Assembly: GCA_001600635.1 (NCBI GenBank)
Contig: BCKL01000027.1
Coordinates: 273,289 to 337,288, forward strand
From: Leucosporidium creatinivorum
Lineage: Eukaryota > Basidiomycota > Microbotryomycetes > Leucosporidiales > Leucosporidiaceae
DNA: 64,000 nucleotides
Direction of reading: 5' to 3'
Within the stretch, counting starts at the first letter, position 1; every line of letters begins with the position of its first letter. The notes beneath the pieces were generated by a model. It saw only the letters and a list, made by a program, of their open reading frames with translations, searched no databases and was not told the DNA's origin. Shown here one piece after another: positions 1 to 10,409 of this stretch. The translations under genes and the position numbers were made by a program.

Positions 1-209
1 GAATTATGAGATTAGGTGGGTGACAGCAGTTGATGTTACTCTACATAGTAAGAGCTATAGCAGGAGGACTACACTGCAGCAAAAAGGTCAGCAGCAGAGA
101 CTCCCGCCGAGTCCCCCCCACCCCCTGCTCGGCGAAGTGTGGCCGCAAGAAGTTGTACATCGAATTATGAGAATATGCTTGTGGTAAAATCGACTGGACC
201 AGCAAAAAA

Positions 210-215
210 TGAAGC

Positions 216-249
<34 letters not shown>

Positions 250-306
250 CGTACATATGATCATGTCACCTTAAGCTGGCGCCTTAGACCGCTCGGCCAA
301 AGCTCC
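210..306 (-). tRNA. tRNA-Leu (anticodon AAG) with an intron
   Basis: Read on the minus strand this is a class II tRNA. The 7-bp acceptor stem (GGAGCTT with AGGCTTC, two G-T wobbles) is followed by TGGCCGAGCGG, the D-arm typical of leucine tRNAs. The anticodon stem is CCAGC/GCTGG, the loop begins TTAAGG (anticodon AAG, reads CUU and CUC), and there is a short variable arm and a T-arm with GGTTCAAAT. About 17 nt interrupt the loop after position 37, the canonical site for a nuclear tRNA intron. The discriminator base is A, and a run of six T follows the 3' end as a Pol III terminator. The intron length may be off by a base or two because the loop boundary repeats. Confidence 0.93.
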
Positions 307-330
307 TTTTTGTTGCTATTAAAAAACTGT

Positions 331-386
331 GTGGCAATACCATGGTGGCTAGTTTGCCGTGGCAGTACCATGGTGGCTAGTTTGCC
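331..386. repeat. Direct tandem duplication, two 28-bp units
   Basis: Two head-to-tail 28-bp units (331-358 and 359-386), each containing ACCATGGTGGCTAGTTTGCC and differing at one base. They lie just upstream of the tRNA-Leu gene (which reads leftward). CCATGG is palindromic, so each unit can form a small hairpin. No function is known to me. Confidence 0.9.
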
Positions 387-951
387 TCACTGGACATTGT
401 GGTCCGTTGGGAGGGTGTGACTGCCGAGAGACGAGGGATGGACAGCTCATCACCGAGCCTGCACTCCGGGGCTCCCTCCTTTCGACCTTGCTGCGCTCTC
501 AGGCTCCTTCTTCGTTGAGGCGGGACTCGTAGTCGGAGTGATGGATAATGGAGTCTTTGGTGACTCTGGTGTGTTGTCGTATATCGGGAGGGATCCTGGT
601 GAAGTCCTGACATCCCGCTCACCAAACCGCCTCGGCTGGTGACTAATCTCTCCGAGCTTCGGCGACGGTGGAGCTGGACGTAGCCAGGAGGAGACGGCCT
701 GGCTTGCTGAGCGTCCTGCATACGGTCATACTCCACTCTCGACGCCTGAGGAGTAGTCGAGACGCTCACTTCTGCTCTCTCCGTGCTCACACTCGGCTGG
801 CAGTGGCGCTCGCTCGGCTTCGTACCTCGCGCCGCCTCGGCTTGAACCCTTCGCGCTCCTCCCTCCCCTCATCTGGTACGCTATAAAACGAAGTGGAATG
901 CAACGCACAGAATAATGACAAACGAGGGTANAAAGGAGTGGANGNNNCAGC
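387..951. other. Intergenic stretch, no gene I can support
   Basis: Minus-strand frames are open here. One runs about 90 codons from near 730 to near 450, rich in Ser, Pro and Thr, but it has no ATG start and no recognisable domain. A TATAAAA string sits at 882-888 on the plus strand with no convincing plus-strand gene after it. Ambiguous bases (N) occur at 931, 943 and 945-947. Confidence 0.5.
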
Positions 952-1681
952 TCAGGNGAGCCAGACAGCTCCGACGACTCCAGCAAGCGCCAACGCCGAG
1001 CCAGCGACGGAAGCCTCCATCTTCACCCCAGCACCCTTGACAGCGTCCGAGCAAAGGTTCTTGAANTCTGTTGAACGATGGGTGGTCGAAGGAGAGCGGA
1101 GGTCAGCTTGCTGCAGGCGAAAGGAGGAGCGTGGCTACTNACTCGAAACTGAGTCGTCGGCTTGGAAGCAGGATCCACAGGCTCCCATGTCGCCGAGAGG
1201 CATGGCTCCACAGGCGCAGCGTCCGATTTGCTCGTCCGAGCCCGCGCTGGTGCAGGACTAGCTCCCCGAGATGCAGCTCNACAGTCAGCTCCCCGTTCTG
1301 CCCGACCGCTCGGACTTCCCTCCCCTCGCCCGCCGCTAAACACTCACCTGCATGTCGGTAACCCAGGGCCCACATTCGGTGGAGCACTGTCCTCCACTGC
1401 TGACGGCGGTAATAGCCTCAGACATGAGGTTCGAGAGTCCGCTGATGGCGTCGGCTTGGTGGTCCCTCTTGACGAGGGGGGGAGCGGTCTCGAGAGCGCG
1501 GGTGAGGGTCGAGCCGATGGCGGTGACTTCCTTCTGGGGCGCGGCGAAGCTCACAGCTGTAGGAGAGTCCAGAGAGGTCAGCGCGACGTCTTTCAAGTGG
1601 TCGTTGAAGCCAGCTCGTCGAGCGCTGCAGAGCTCGCCACTGACCTGCGAGCGAGAGGGCCAGAAGGAGCGTGTAGAGCAT
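952..1681 (-). CDS. Small Cys-rich secreted protein, probably GPI-anchored (158 aa)
   Basis: Four exons on the minus strand: 1681-1645, 1556-1348, 1257-1143 and 1067-952. Phases join exactly, and the introns (88, 90 and 75 nt) have GT-AG ends with GCTGAC branch motifs. The product starts with a signal peptide (MLYTLLLALSLA, then AVSFAAP). Its Cys-rich core holds QCSTEC, SCTS, RCACG, CGSCF and NLC. It ends in a hydrophobic tail (SALALAGVVGAVWL) without following charge, as in GPI-anchored proteins. I do not recognise a named family; Cys-rich GPI-anchored wall proteins of this build are common in basidiomycetes. Three ambiguous bases fall in the gene (957, 1066, and 1140 inside a splice donor) and a fourth in intron 2 (1280), so two residues are uncertain. 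It probably acts at the cell surface. Confidence 0.75.
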
Positions 1682-2271
1682 GGCTGAAGGTGAATAGGGC
1701 TGAGATCGAACGAGTGCGAGGAGGTGAAGAGCTGAAGAGACGAGAACGAGGTGATGGTAGGAGGAAGAGAAGCGATCCGCTCGAACTCGCTTCTCTTCAC
1801 TCGGCATTGAGAGGTGCAGTGTGGCTCCGAGAAGAGCGCTAAATAGCGAAAAGAGGTACAGAGATATACGCGGCGTCCCAGGGGCTCTTCGAAACACTTG
1901 CACCCGCCTCCCATCGCCTGCTCAAGCTGCGCCGAGCCATCGGCGTCGTCGCGGTGGCCCTCAATCGCCGTTCGTGCCCGCCGTGGGAGTGTCACAAGCT
2001 AGCAGCACGAGCGAGAGTTACGGAGAGCCGAGCCGAGCCCTTTTTATGCTGCGAGACACGCTCTTGCTCGAGACAGCTGCGAGATCGACCAGCGCCGAGC
2101 GGAAAAACGCTCGCTTCGCCTAACAGGCTCTCATGCGAACAAGTAGCAACAGATCAAAGCAGTAGCATAGCAGCAGTGTCATCCGCTCACACTTGTGTTA
2201 TCCCAGCAGCTGCGTAGGGCCCTTCGTCGACTCATGACCCCGAGGCGAGCTCTGCGAAGAGGCGAGAAAGG
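1682..2271. other. Intergenic: upstream region of the secreted-protein gene
   Basis: About 590 bases between two minus-strand genes. It holds the 5' region of the secreted-protein gene and the 3' flank of the F-box gene. Open frames here lack domains. I see no RNA gene or repeat. Confidence 0.4.
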
Positions 2272-3468
2272 TCAGCAAGGCGGCGAAAGCCCAGAGGGAA
2301 GGAGATACACACTAGGACACAGTACGAGGCTCTCCCACGTTTCCAAGGCGTCTGGTACCCAGTCTTGGTACTCCACCAAGGCTCCTCGTTGAGCACATAA
2401 GGTCTCAACCTCGGCCTTGACCTCGTCCTCGTAGAAGGGGAAAAGCACCAATCGTGCAAGAGTGGACATCGCTGTCGGCCACTCTTGCAACAGCTCCACG
2501 ACTCCTCCCTCTCCCTCGCCATCGGCGTTCGGGAGGAGGCGCAAGGCCCTCAGCGTCGTGGGAAGCTTGCGCAGGATTTCGACTACGTTCCCGGCACTCG
2601 GCAGCTCAAAGGCGAGGGAATCGAGCGATGTGAAGTGGGACCATTCGAGGTCCAGGGCTTTGAAGCCGAAATCGGTGCAATTGGTGAGGACGAAGCGCTG
2701 GAGGCGAGGACCAAGACGTCTTAGCACGTCAGTGAGGGGCTGTGCATGCGGCGAGGTAGTGAGTTCCGACCACGAGACGAGTCCGAGAGCGCGCAGACTG
2801 GGGAAGTCGGTTTCATGGAGGAAGGCGAGCGAATTCTCGACATCGATAGGTTCGGAGATGGTGAGCTCGACCAGGGAAGGAAAAGTGGGGACCCTGGGAT
2901 GGTAGTCGAGCGGGATGATATCGAGATGTAGCCGCGTCAGATCTGTGATGGAACCAAGGTCAGCGTGATGAGCCGCAGGAGCTGAAGGAAGCGAGGACTT
3001 GCTGTCAGCAATGGGGGCTAGACGCGGAAGCTCCTGCTCCTTGCCTCGGTAACGAGTGCGCATCCAAAGCTCCTCGCATCTGGGCACCCACCCTACAATC
3101 CTCTCCAGGTCTTGCAGCGTCCACGGCTGCCAGACACCTATCCTGACCGAGCGAGCGTGCCAAGAGACTGAGGCGGGATCCGAGCCTTGCGAAATGGCCT
3201 TGAGAGCATCATAACCAGTACTGCTAACGAAAAGAAGGTGTCGCTGAAGCTCTGACTGCGCCATCGAAGTCCAGCTCTTGCTGACGAGGGCGAAGCGAAG
3301 AAGGATGTCGTAGCGCTCTCGGAAGGTGTTGAAGCGGACGGGAGGAAGGCTGAGCTTGATGATGTGGTGTAGGAGCTCCAGCGGCAGCGACGGCGTCGAC
3401 TCGGCTACAGCTTCAGCGTCGATGGGAGGAGGGAGCGTCGTGTCGTCCATCTTTGGGCGAGCTTCCAT
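2272..3468 (-). CDS. F-box / leucine-rich protein (398 aa)
   Basis: One uninterrupted frame with an ATG at 3468. An F-box-like segment lies at about residues 27-70 (LPLELLHHIIKLSLPPVRF, then RFALVSKSW), followed by irregular leucine-rich segments to the C-terminus. F-box proteins of this type are substrate receptors of SCF ubiquitin ligases: the F-box binds Skp1 and the leucine-rich part binds the target, which cannot be told from sequence. It is a paralogue of the next gene: both have SLVELTI or SLVELYI, LDLEWSHF or LDLDWTHF, and GNVVEILRKLP or GNLVEDLRRVP in the same order. The paralogue has an intron where this gene reads through. No SCF partner is encoded nearby. Confidence 0.8.
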   Translation of the reverse strand: MEARPKMDDTTLPPPIDAEAVAESTPSLPLELLHHIIKLSLPPVRFNTFRERYDILLRFALVSKSWTSMAQSELQRHLLFVSSTGYDALKAISQGSDPASVSWHARSVRIGVWQPWTLQDLERIVGWVPRCEELWMRTRYRGKEQELPRLAPIADSKSSLPSAPAAHHADLGSITDLTRLHLDIIPLDYHPRVPTFPSLVELTISEPIDVENSLAFLHETDFPSLRALGLVSWSELTTSPHAQPLTDVLRRLGPRLQRFVLTNCTDFGFKALDLEWSHFTSLDSLAFELPSAGNVVEILRKLPTTLRALRLLPNADGEGEGGVVELLQEWPTAMSTLARLVLFPFYEDEVKAEVETLCAQRGALVEYQDWVPDALETWESLVLCPSVYLLPSGLSPPC

Positions 3469-4074
3469 AGCGATTCGAGGTGGTCGAGGGGTGTAGAGCG
3501 AGTGTTATGTAGTCCAGCAGCTTCCAGTCTGAGCTTTCCGTGCTTCCCCAGCAGCGCAACGAGGAGGGAGCAGCGAGACGAAGTTGTGGCAGGAAGTCAA
3601 GGAGCGAGCGGCGGTCGAAGCTCTGTAGTCGACATCGCAAAGTGGACCCTGTTCGCTCCTGGTAGCATCTCTGAGCAGTCTCTCGGCGAACCCACACCCT
3701 CGCACCGAGCCGCACTCTCCAGCAAGCTCGGTGACCGAGCTCTCGGCGCCTCGTCTTCGATGTGAGCATCTCTAACGTACTTCGCGAGTCGCTGAGGTAC
3801 AAGAGAGATATCAATGACAAGGAGAATCGAGCTCCGCAGCTGCGCCGGCCGAGCTGAGGCTGCTCATGGAGCTCGGACCGAATTCGAGCAGCACCGAGGC
3901 GAGACAGCTCACTTTCCTCGTCGCAGTTCAGTTTTCACGGAGCGAGACCTCGTAGTCGAGACGAGTAACTTTCGGCTCGCATAATTGCGTAGTTTTCCGA
4001 CTCACAGCTTCCATACTGATCCCTCCCTATCGAAAGCGAGTTCTGCGAGAAGGGGGTGGGTCAACGATCCGAGA
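3469..4074. other. Intergenic between two F-box paralogues
   Basis: About 600 bases holding the promoter side of the upstream-reading F-box gene and the 3' flank of its paralogue. I see no further gene, repeat or RNA structure. Confidence 0.4.
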
Positions 4075-5242
4075 TCAGAAGAAGGAGAGACGCGCGAGAA
4101 GAGAGACTCGCCAGTAATACAGGACGAGATCCTCCCTCGCCTCCCACCCATACAGATCGACATTCCGATAGAGCACCGACGTCCCTCGCTCGGCGGCACG
4201 CTCTTCAATCTCCACCCGCTCAGCTTTCGGGCACCACGGCAGCGTCAACGTCTTGAGGCCTGACATGGGCGGAGGCCACTCCCGTACGAGGTCCATGAGG
4301 CCTCTCTGAATCCCATTTTGACTTTGGAGAAGGCGCAGAGTCGTGAGATTCGAGGGGACTCGGCGCAGGTCTTCGACCAGATTTCCGACAATGGGGATGG
4401 CGAGGGTGAGAGAGCGGAGGGAGACGAAGTGTGTCCAGTCCAGGTCGAGGAGCTGAAACCGCAGTTGTCGCTCGAGGGTGAACAGAAAGCGGTCGAGGTG
4501 ACGACCGAGGCGCCAGATTACCTCGTTGATGAGCGGAAGTCCCAGTGCGAGGTCGAGTATGGTCCACGAGGCAAAGCCTAGTGAGCGCAATACGGGGAAC
4601 CTGGTCTCGTTCAGGAAGGCGAGCGCGTCGAGGGGGCGGGAGGGTTCGAAGATGTAGAGTTCGACGAGTGATGCGAAAATTGGGACACAGGGATGCGGCC
4701 TGAGCGCGGTGACGTCGAGGTAGAGACGTTGAAGGTCGGTGTAAGTGCCAGAATCAGCTGGGAGAGTAGGACACGGCGAGAGAGAACGCCCAGGACGTAC
4801 TGACCGCGACGAGGGCGAGATTCGGCGTCTCATTGCGGTCGCCTCGGAGCCATAGCCATAGCTCCTCGCAGAAAGGCAGATTCCCCAGCAGTAGATGCAG
4901 GTCGGGCGGCTCCCATCGCTCCTCATGGCAGCTGAGCCGGAGAGACCGAGCGCGCCGAGCGATGGTGGCTTGGCGAGGCGTATCGATAGCGCGCTCCAAC
5001 ACACGGTAGCCCTCCGATGTCTGTGCGTAGATGTGTTGCCCGAGCTCAGCCTGAGCCCACCGTGTCCAGCTCTTGCTGACGAGGGAAATGAGGCGGAGAA
5101 GCTTGTAGCGCTCCGGAAAGGTCTCCAGGCGAATGGGTAGGATGGCGAGTTCGAAGATATGTTGTATGACTTCAGTCGGGAGCGTAGGGAGAGGCTCGAA
5201 TACAGTTTCCGGCTCGAAAGAGGGCGAGCGCGTGACTTGCAT
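4075..5242 (-). CDS. F-box / leucine-rich protein, paralogue of the neighbour (374 aa)
   Basis: Two exons, 5242-4801 and 4757-4075. They are joined by a very short 43-nt intron with donor GTACGT and acceptor CCCAG; the phase fits and restores ALVAVTDSGTYTDLQRLYLD. The start is the ATG at 5242, because the open frame further upstream has no ATG. The F-box lies near residues 19-60 (LPTLPTEVIQHIF, then LISLVSKSW), followed by leucine-rich segments. It is collinear with the gene at 2272-3468. The role is inferred to be an SCF substrate receptor with unknown target. The intron lacks the usual GCTGAC branch motif, so its exact ends are a little less certain than others in this window. Confidence 0.78.
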
Positions 5243-5529
5243 CGTTGAGTGAGCCGAAGCGCTGTATAGAGGCGAGGGGGACTCGAGAAGCGGGCTCGGA
5301 GTGCTGTAGATGATCCAGAGTGTCCGATCCACTACAGCGAGCTGAAATCAGCGAGTCGAAGCAATTTGTCGAGAGACAACCCTGACTTGCTCTAGCTGAG
5401 CGCTGCTCGAGCGCTGCTCTTCCTCCTACCACAATTTCCTCGCGCTTTCAACTCTCGACTTCGGCCGTAGACAGCTACAGAAAGGGACAAGCTCCGTCGA
5501 GCTCGAGTACATCCCAGCACAAGCCCACC
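5243..5529. promoter_or_regulatory. Divergent promoter region, F-box gene / PRP5
   Basis: 287 bases between two divergent start codons. The PRP5 ATG sits in a good context (CCCACCATGG). No TATA box stands out. Confidence 0.5.
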
Positions 5530-8500
5530 ATGGCTCGCTCACCCTCCCCCGCCCATTCCTCCTCTTCAAAACGTCGCCGGTACGATGGCGACGAGGACGG
5601 CCATTCCAGCTCGTCTCGCGGCGACAGGGAGCGTGGAAGCAGTAGACGAGACCGCTCGAGGGACCGCGACAGCCACAGGGACAGCAGGCGAAACTCGGAT
5701 AGGACGCACGAGCGGACTCGAGAGCGCCCTCGCGCTTCGGATTACGACAGGGCCTACAGCGAGAAGGACAACAGGGGCGGAGATAGGACAAGGGATAGGG
5801 ACTACGAGCGCGACAGCGACCGCCACCGCTCGTCTCGTCACTACTCGCCGAGGGAGGAATCCAGTCGCTCCAACGGCTCGTCCTCGCGAAGGGATCGTGA
5901 CTACGGCCGCGAGGACGATAGGGACTACCGGAGTCGGGACGATCGTCGCTCAGAAGACTATCGGCGGGAGGGCTCTGCCCGTCGCCACGAAGGCTCACCC
6001 GGATCCTCCCACCGCCCATCTCGTTCGCGCTCGCCTGACCCCCGTGGATACTCGCCTGCTGCAGAGCTCGTCAAGAAGCCTGCATTCGTCTCCACTTTCG
6101 CCGCCTCTTCCGCCCCTCCCGCACCCGCTGCATCCGCCCGCGCCGAGGAGCGCAAGCCCAGTCTTCCGCCAGGCTCGCCTCTGAGCCTCGATTCGCCGAA
6201 GGAGGGCGCTTCGCAGGACGAGGAGAAGCTGAGGATCAAGAGGGAGAAGCTCGCTGCGTGGAAAGCCAAGAAGGCTGCCGAGGCAGCTGGCTCGCCTGCT
6301 GCTTCGCCTGCCCCCGCTAGCCCAAAGGCAGCGGCTCCCCTTCCCGCCAAGCCGGTAGCTCCCGTCAAGGCTGGTGAGTTGCATCGCCTTTTCAGCTCGG
6401 ACAAAAGCTCATCGCGCTCCCTCACAGGCCTCCCTCCCAAGCCGGCAAGCCCCACCAAGCCCCAATCCTCCTCGTCCTCCTCCGACCCCGCCGCCCTCGC
6501 TCTCGCCGCTGCAGCAGCAATCAACAACCGCCTCTCCTCTTCCGGCTCTCCGGCTCCCGTTTCAGCACCTCTCAAGACCCCCATCTCCGCCTCCCTCCCC
6601 GCCAAGCCCACTTTCTCCTTCAACTCGACCGCCTTCCGTCCTTCGGGCCTCAAGAACTCACTCAAGCTCGGCATGGGCGAGGAGGACGACAGCGGCGACA
6701 AGAAGGTCGGCATGCTCAAGTTTGACGATGCGGTCGATATGACTGTCAAGGGAATCGAGGAGGATGACGGAGACGACGAGGATCTCGAGGGCGGCGCTTC
6801 GTACAAGGCCAAGGAGGGCGTTCGGGATGCTCGTATCGCCGCTCTGATGGACGGCGATACCGACATGGCCAATGGCGCCGAGGAAGAGGAAGAGGAGGAG
6901 AAGCCCGAGGCCAAGATGGAGGTCGACGGCGAGGAGGAGGAAGAGGAGGACGAGCTCGAGGCGTTCATGAACAACGTGCAGAAGCAGGTCAAGAGCGTCG
7001 ACAAGGCCGACAAGGCCAAGCTCGGCGCCAAGGGTAGTGCGCTTGATCCTGAGGCAGTCGAGGAGGGAGAGGATGAGGCCGAGTCGGAAGATGAGGTCGA
7101 GAAGGTCGGCATGTCGGCCGCCGAGATTCTCGCGTACGTCTCTCTTCTGCTTTCTTGCATCTCGGACTCTCACTGACTTCTTCTCATCGCAGTCACGCCG
7201 CCAAGAAGGTCAAGCGCGGACGCGAGCTCGCCTCCATCGACCACTCCAAGGTCGAGTACGAGCCCTTCAATAAGATCTTCTACCGCCCACCGCCCGAGGT
7301 CGAAGCTCTTACCGCCGAGGAGGTCGACGAGATGAGGCTCGAGATGGACGCCATCAAGGTCCGAGGAGCCGACCCACCAAAGCCCGTCGCGAAGTGGAGC
7401 TACTGTGGTCTGCCTGCGCCTTGGTGAGTCGGTCTGCCTTCCTAGTCTTTCGCTCTCTCGCTGACCTTCTTCCGCTCACAGCATCGACGTCATCAAGGGT
7501 CTCGAGTACACCGCACCTACCTCCATCCAAGCGCAAGCCATCCCCGCCATCATGTCGGGTCGCGATATCATCGGCGTGGCCAAGACGGGATCCGGAAAGA
7601 CGATCGCCTTCCTCCTCCCCATGTTCCGCCACATCAAGGATCAGCGGCCAATTCGGACGATGGAGGGACCGATCGCCATGATTATGACCCCTACTCGCGA
7701 GCTCGCTACTCAGATCCACAAGGAATGCAAGCCCTTCCTCAAGGCGCTCGGACTGAGGGTGAGTCGCGACTTCTTCATCCCCAGTAGAGCAGAGCTGACC
7801 TTACTGCTCCCTACAGGCTTCTTGCGCGTACGGTGGAACGCCGCTCAAGGACAACATCGCCGACATGAAGCGAGGATCCGAGCTCATCGTCTGCACGCCC
7901 GGTCGCATGATTGAGCTCCTCACCACCAACTCGGGTCGCATCATCAACCTCCACCGCGTCACCTACCTCGTTCTAGATGAAGCTGATCGCATGTTCGACA
8001 TGGGCTTCGAGCCGCAGGTGGGTTTCGTCTCGCTCCGAGATTGCGAGCGGCGGCTGACTCGTCCCTCACATCCACAGGTCATGAAAATCATCAACCAGAT
8101 CCGTCCCGACCGCCAGACCGTTCTCTTCTCCGCCACCTTCCCTCGTCAGATGGAGGCTCTCGCTCGCAAGATTCTTCGCCGACCGCTCGAGATCACCGTC
8201 GGAGGTCGTTCCATCGTCGCCGCCGAGATTGAGCAGATCGTCGAGGTCCGCTCCGAGGACAGCAAGTTCAACCGCATGCTCGAGCTCCTCGGCAAGCTCT
8301 TCAACGAGGATAATGACGCCCGAGCCCTCATCTTCGTCGAGCGTCAAGAGAGCGCCGACAAGCTGCTCGCCGACCTCCTTCGCAAGAACTACTCGTGCAT
8401 GTCGCTCCACGGAGGAATGGAGCAGGTCGATCGCGACCAGACCATAGCCGACTTCAAGACGGGAGTCGTCCCCGTCGTTATCGCCACCTCGGTCGCCGCT

Positions 8501-9968
8501 CGAGGACTGGACGTCAAGCAGCTCAAGCTGGTCGTCCAGTTCGACGCTCCCAACCACATGGAGGACTACGTTCACCGAGCAGGACGGACAGGCCGAGCAG
8601 GCAACAAGGGAACCTGCGTCACGTTCCTCACGCCCGACCAGGATCGCTACTCGCTCGACATCTACAAGGCGCTGCAGGCTTCCAGCGCTCCTATACCCGA
8701 CGACGTCAAGGCCATGGCCGAAGGTGAGTCTCTTTTGCTCGTTCTCGCGTCGTCGAACCTACTTATGGAGCTTCGCTTGGTGTTTTCTCTTACTCGCAGG
8801 CTTCGCCGAGAAGGTCAAGGCCGGCAAGGCTTCGGGCGCCGGATCCGGATTCGGCGGCAAAGGACTCGAGCGCCTCGATACGGAGCGTGACGCCCAGTCT
8901 CGAGCCGAGCGCGCAGCTTACGGCGAGCCAGGAGCCGAGAAGAAGGCCGAGGGCGAGGGAACGGCTGGCGAGGAGGCGGCGCCTCAGCCTGTCGATGTCG
9001 CCGATCTGGAGGTCGAGATCAGGCGTGGACCTGCGCCGGATACCAACAAGACTTTGCGAGGTGGAGTGGCCGGTGCTGCTGCGACCCCCGTCGACGCGGC
9101 TGCTGCCACCGCCGCCGGACTCGAGGCTGCGAAGGCTGCCGAGGCCGCTGCTCTCGCTGCTGGGTACGTTCTCCCTCACCTCTCACACAAGAGTAGAACT
9201 GACCTCCCTCTTCCACAACAGCAAATCCGCTGGAGCCGCCAAGGCGCAGAGTGTCATCGCCAACTTCAACGCCATGCTCAAGGCCAAGTCTGCAGCTCGT
9301 TCGAGCGAGCCCGATCACTCCACTGACGCCGCTCGCCGTCGTGATCCCGATGCAACTGATTACCACGTATGTCTCCCTTCCCCTCGCTCTTCTTTCGCCG
9401 AGCGGAAGCTGACTCGACGCTCGCCTTTGCTTCACAGGCCATCATCTACATCAACGACTACCCTCAGAAGGCGAGGTGGAAGGTCACTAACAAGGATACG
9501 ATGGTTCAGGTGAGCTTTCTCCTCTCTCGGCATGTCGGCGTTGTCGCTGAGCACTCGCTGACCCTCTCTCCTCACACCTCGCAGCTCGTCGAGTCGACTG
9601 GCGCTTCTATCACAAATAAGGGTGTGTACTACGAGCCTGGCAAGGAGCCTGGACCCGATGAGCTCCCTAAGCTTCACCTCCTCATCGAGTCGAACGAGGA
9701 GTTCCGCGTGAGTCGCTCTCGCTACCTCCGTCTCCGTGAGCGACGAGAAGCTTACCTGTTCTCCTCCTCCCTCATTATAGGTCAAGCATGCCATCTCGGA
9801 GATCAAGCGCGCCCTCATCGAAGGAGCTACTCTGGCCCTCGAGGTGCGTCCGCTTCTCTCGCCTTACGCCCTCGTCTTACGAACAGCTGCTGACGCCCAT
9901 TCCCCTTCACGCAGGCCGAGCAACGTCAACCAGCCGGAACGGGACCTACAGGACGGTACACGGTATGA
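5530..9968 (+). CDS. PRP5: Pre-mRNA-splicing ATP-dependent RNA helicase Prp5 (DDX46), 1241 aa
   Basis: Twelve exons: 5530-6373, 6428-7133, 7193-7423, 7482-7758, 7817-8017, 8078-8723, 8800-9163, 9222-9366, 9438-9509, 9585-9707, 9781-9843 and 9915-9968. The N-terminus is an RS/RD-rich tail, then acidic stretches. The DEAD-box core has the Q motif ([12 protein letters not shown]), [43 protein letters not shown] and [10 protein letters not shown]. The C-terminus holds the KH-like part ([26 protein letters not shown]) and ends PTGRYTV. Prp5 remodels U2 snRNP so that U2 pairs with the branch site, so it acts in the nucleus in early spliceosome assembly. Intron 1 (54 nt) is in frame and stop-free, so its removal rests only on the GTGAGT donor and CACAG acceptor. 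Confidence 0.95.
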
Positions 9969-10409
9969 GCCTTCATTCCGCGCTCCTTTCCTCTCTCGAT
10001 CTCCCTCGGCTGTTAAAGCGCTATGCAATAATCCATCTTCGAAGCTTACAGCTTTTCTTCCTATCATCGAGCACCACCTCACAGCCGAGTCGAGATGCCA
10101 CCGCCATCTCGTCGATGCAGAGAGCTGAGCCACGTGCCCCCTCGCTTCCCCTCGGCGCCGCTTTTCAATACCGCTGCGCTTACCCTCCCTCTTTCTCATC
10201 TCCCGGCCGAGCGAAAGCAGCAGCATCCGCTTCAGCGTCCCCGTCGTCGTGTTCTCGTCTCGGCTGGTGAGCCGGCGCGAGCAGAGCTGCAGATGATACT
10301 GTCTCACACACACCTTCGTCCGCAGCTTTGCTTCTGACACTATATACGAGAAGACAGTATGTACCCTCAGCTCCGTCGACGCTCGAGAGCCTCGGCCTTG
10401 CTGAGCCCA
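9969..10409. other. Intergenic, 3' flank of PRP5
   Basis: About 440 bases between the PRP5 stop and dispersed repeat copy A. It is pyrimidine-rich, and I see no gene or repeat. Confidence 0.4.

Noticed and set aside
377-790. Open minus-strand frames near the tRNA gene as a protein gene
   Set aside because: One frame is Ser/Pro/Thr-rich and about 90 codons long but has no ATG, and no splice join gives it one; no domain is visible.
882-888. TATAAAA as a plus-strand promoter
   Set aside because: The only supported gene nearby (952-1681) reads the other way, and no plus-strand gene follows.
5958-7160. Long antisense frame across PRP5
   Set aside because: It is the Ser/Ala-rich shadow of the acidic and RS-rich coding strand and has no domain.
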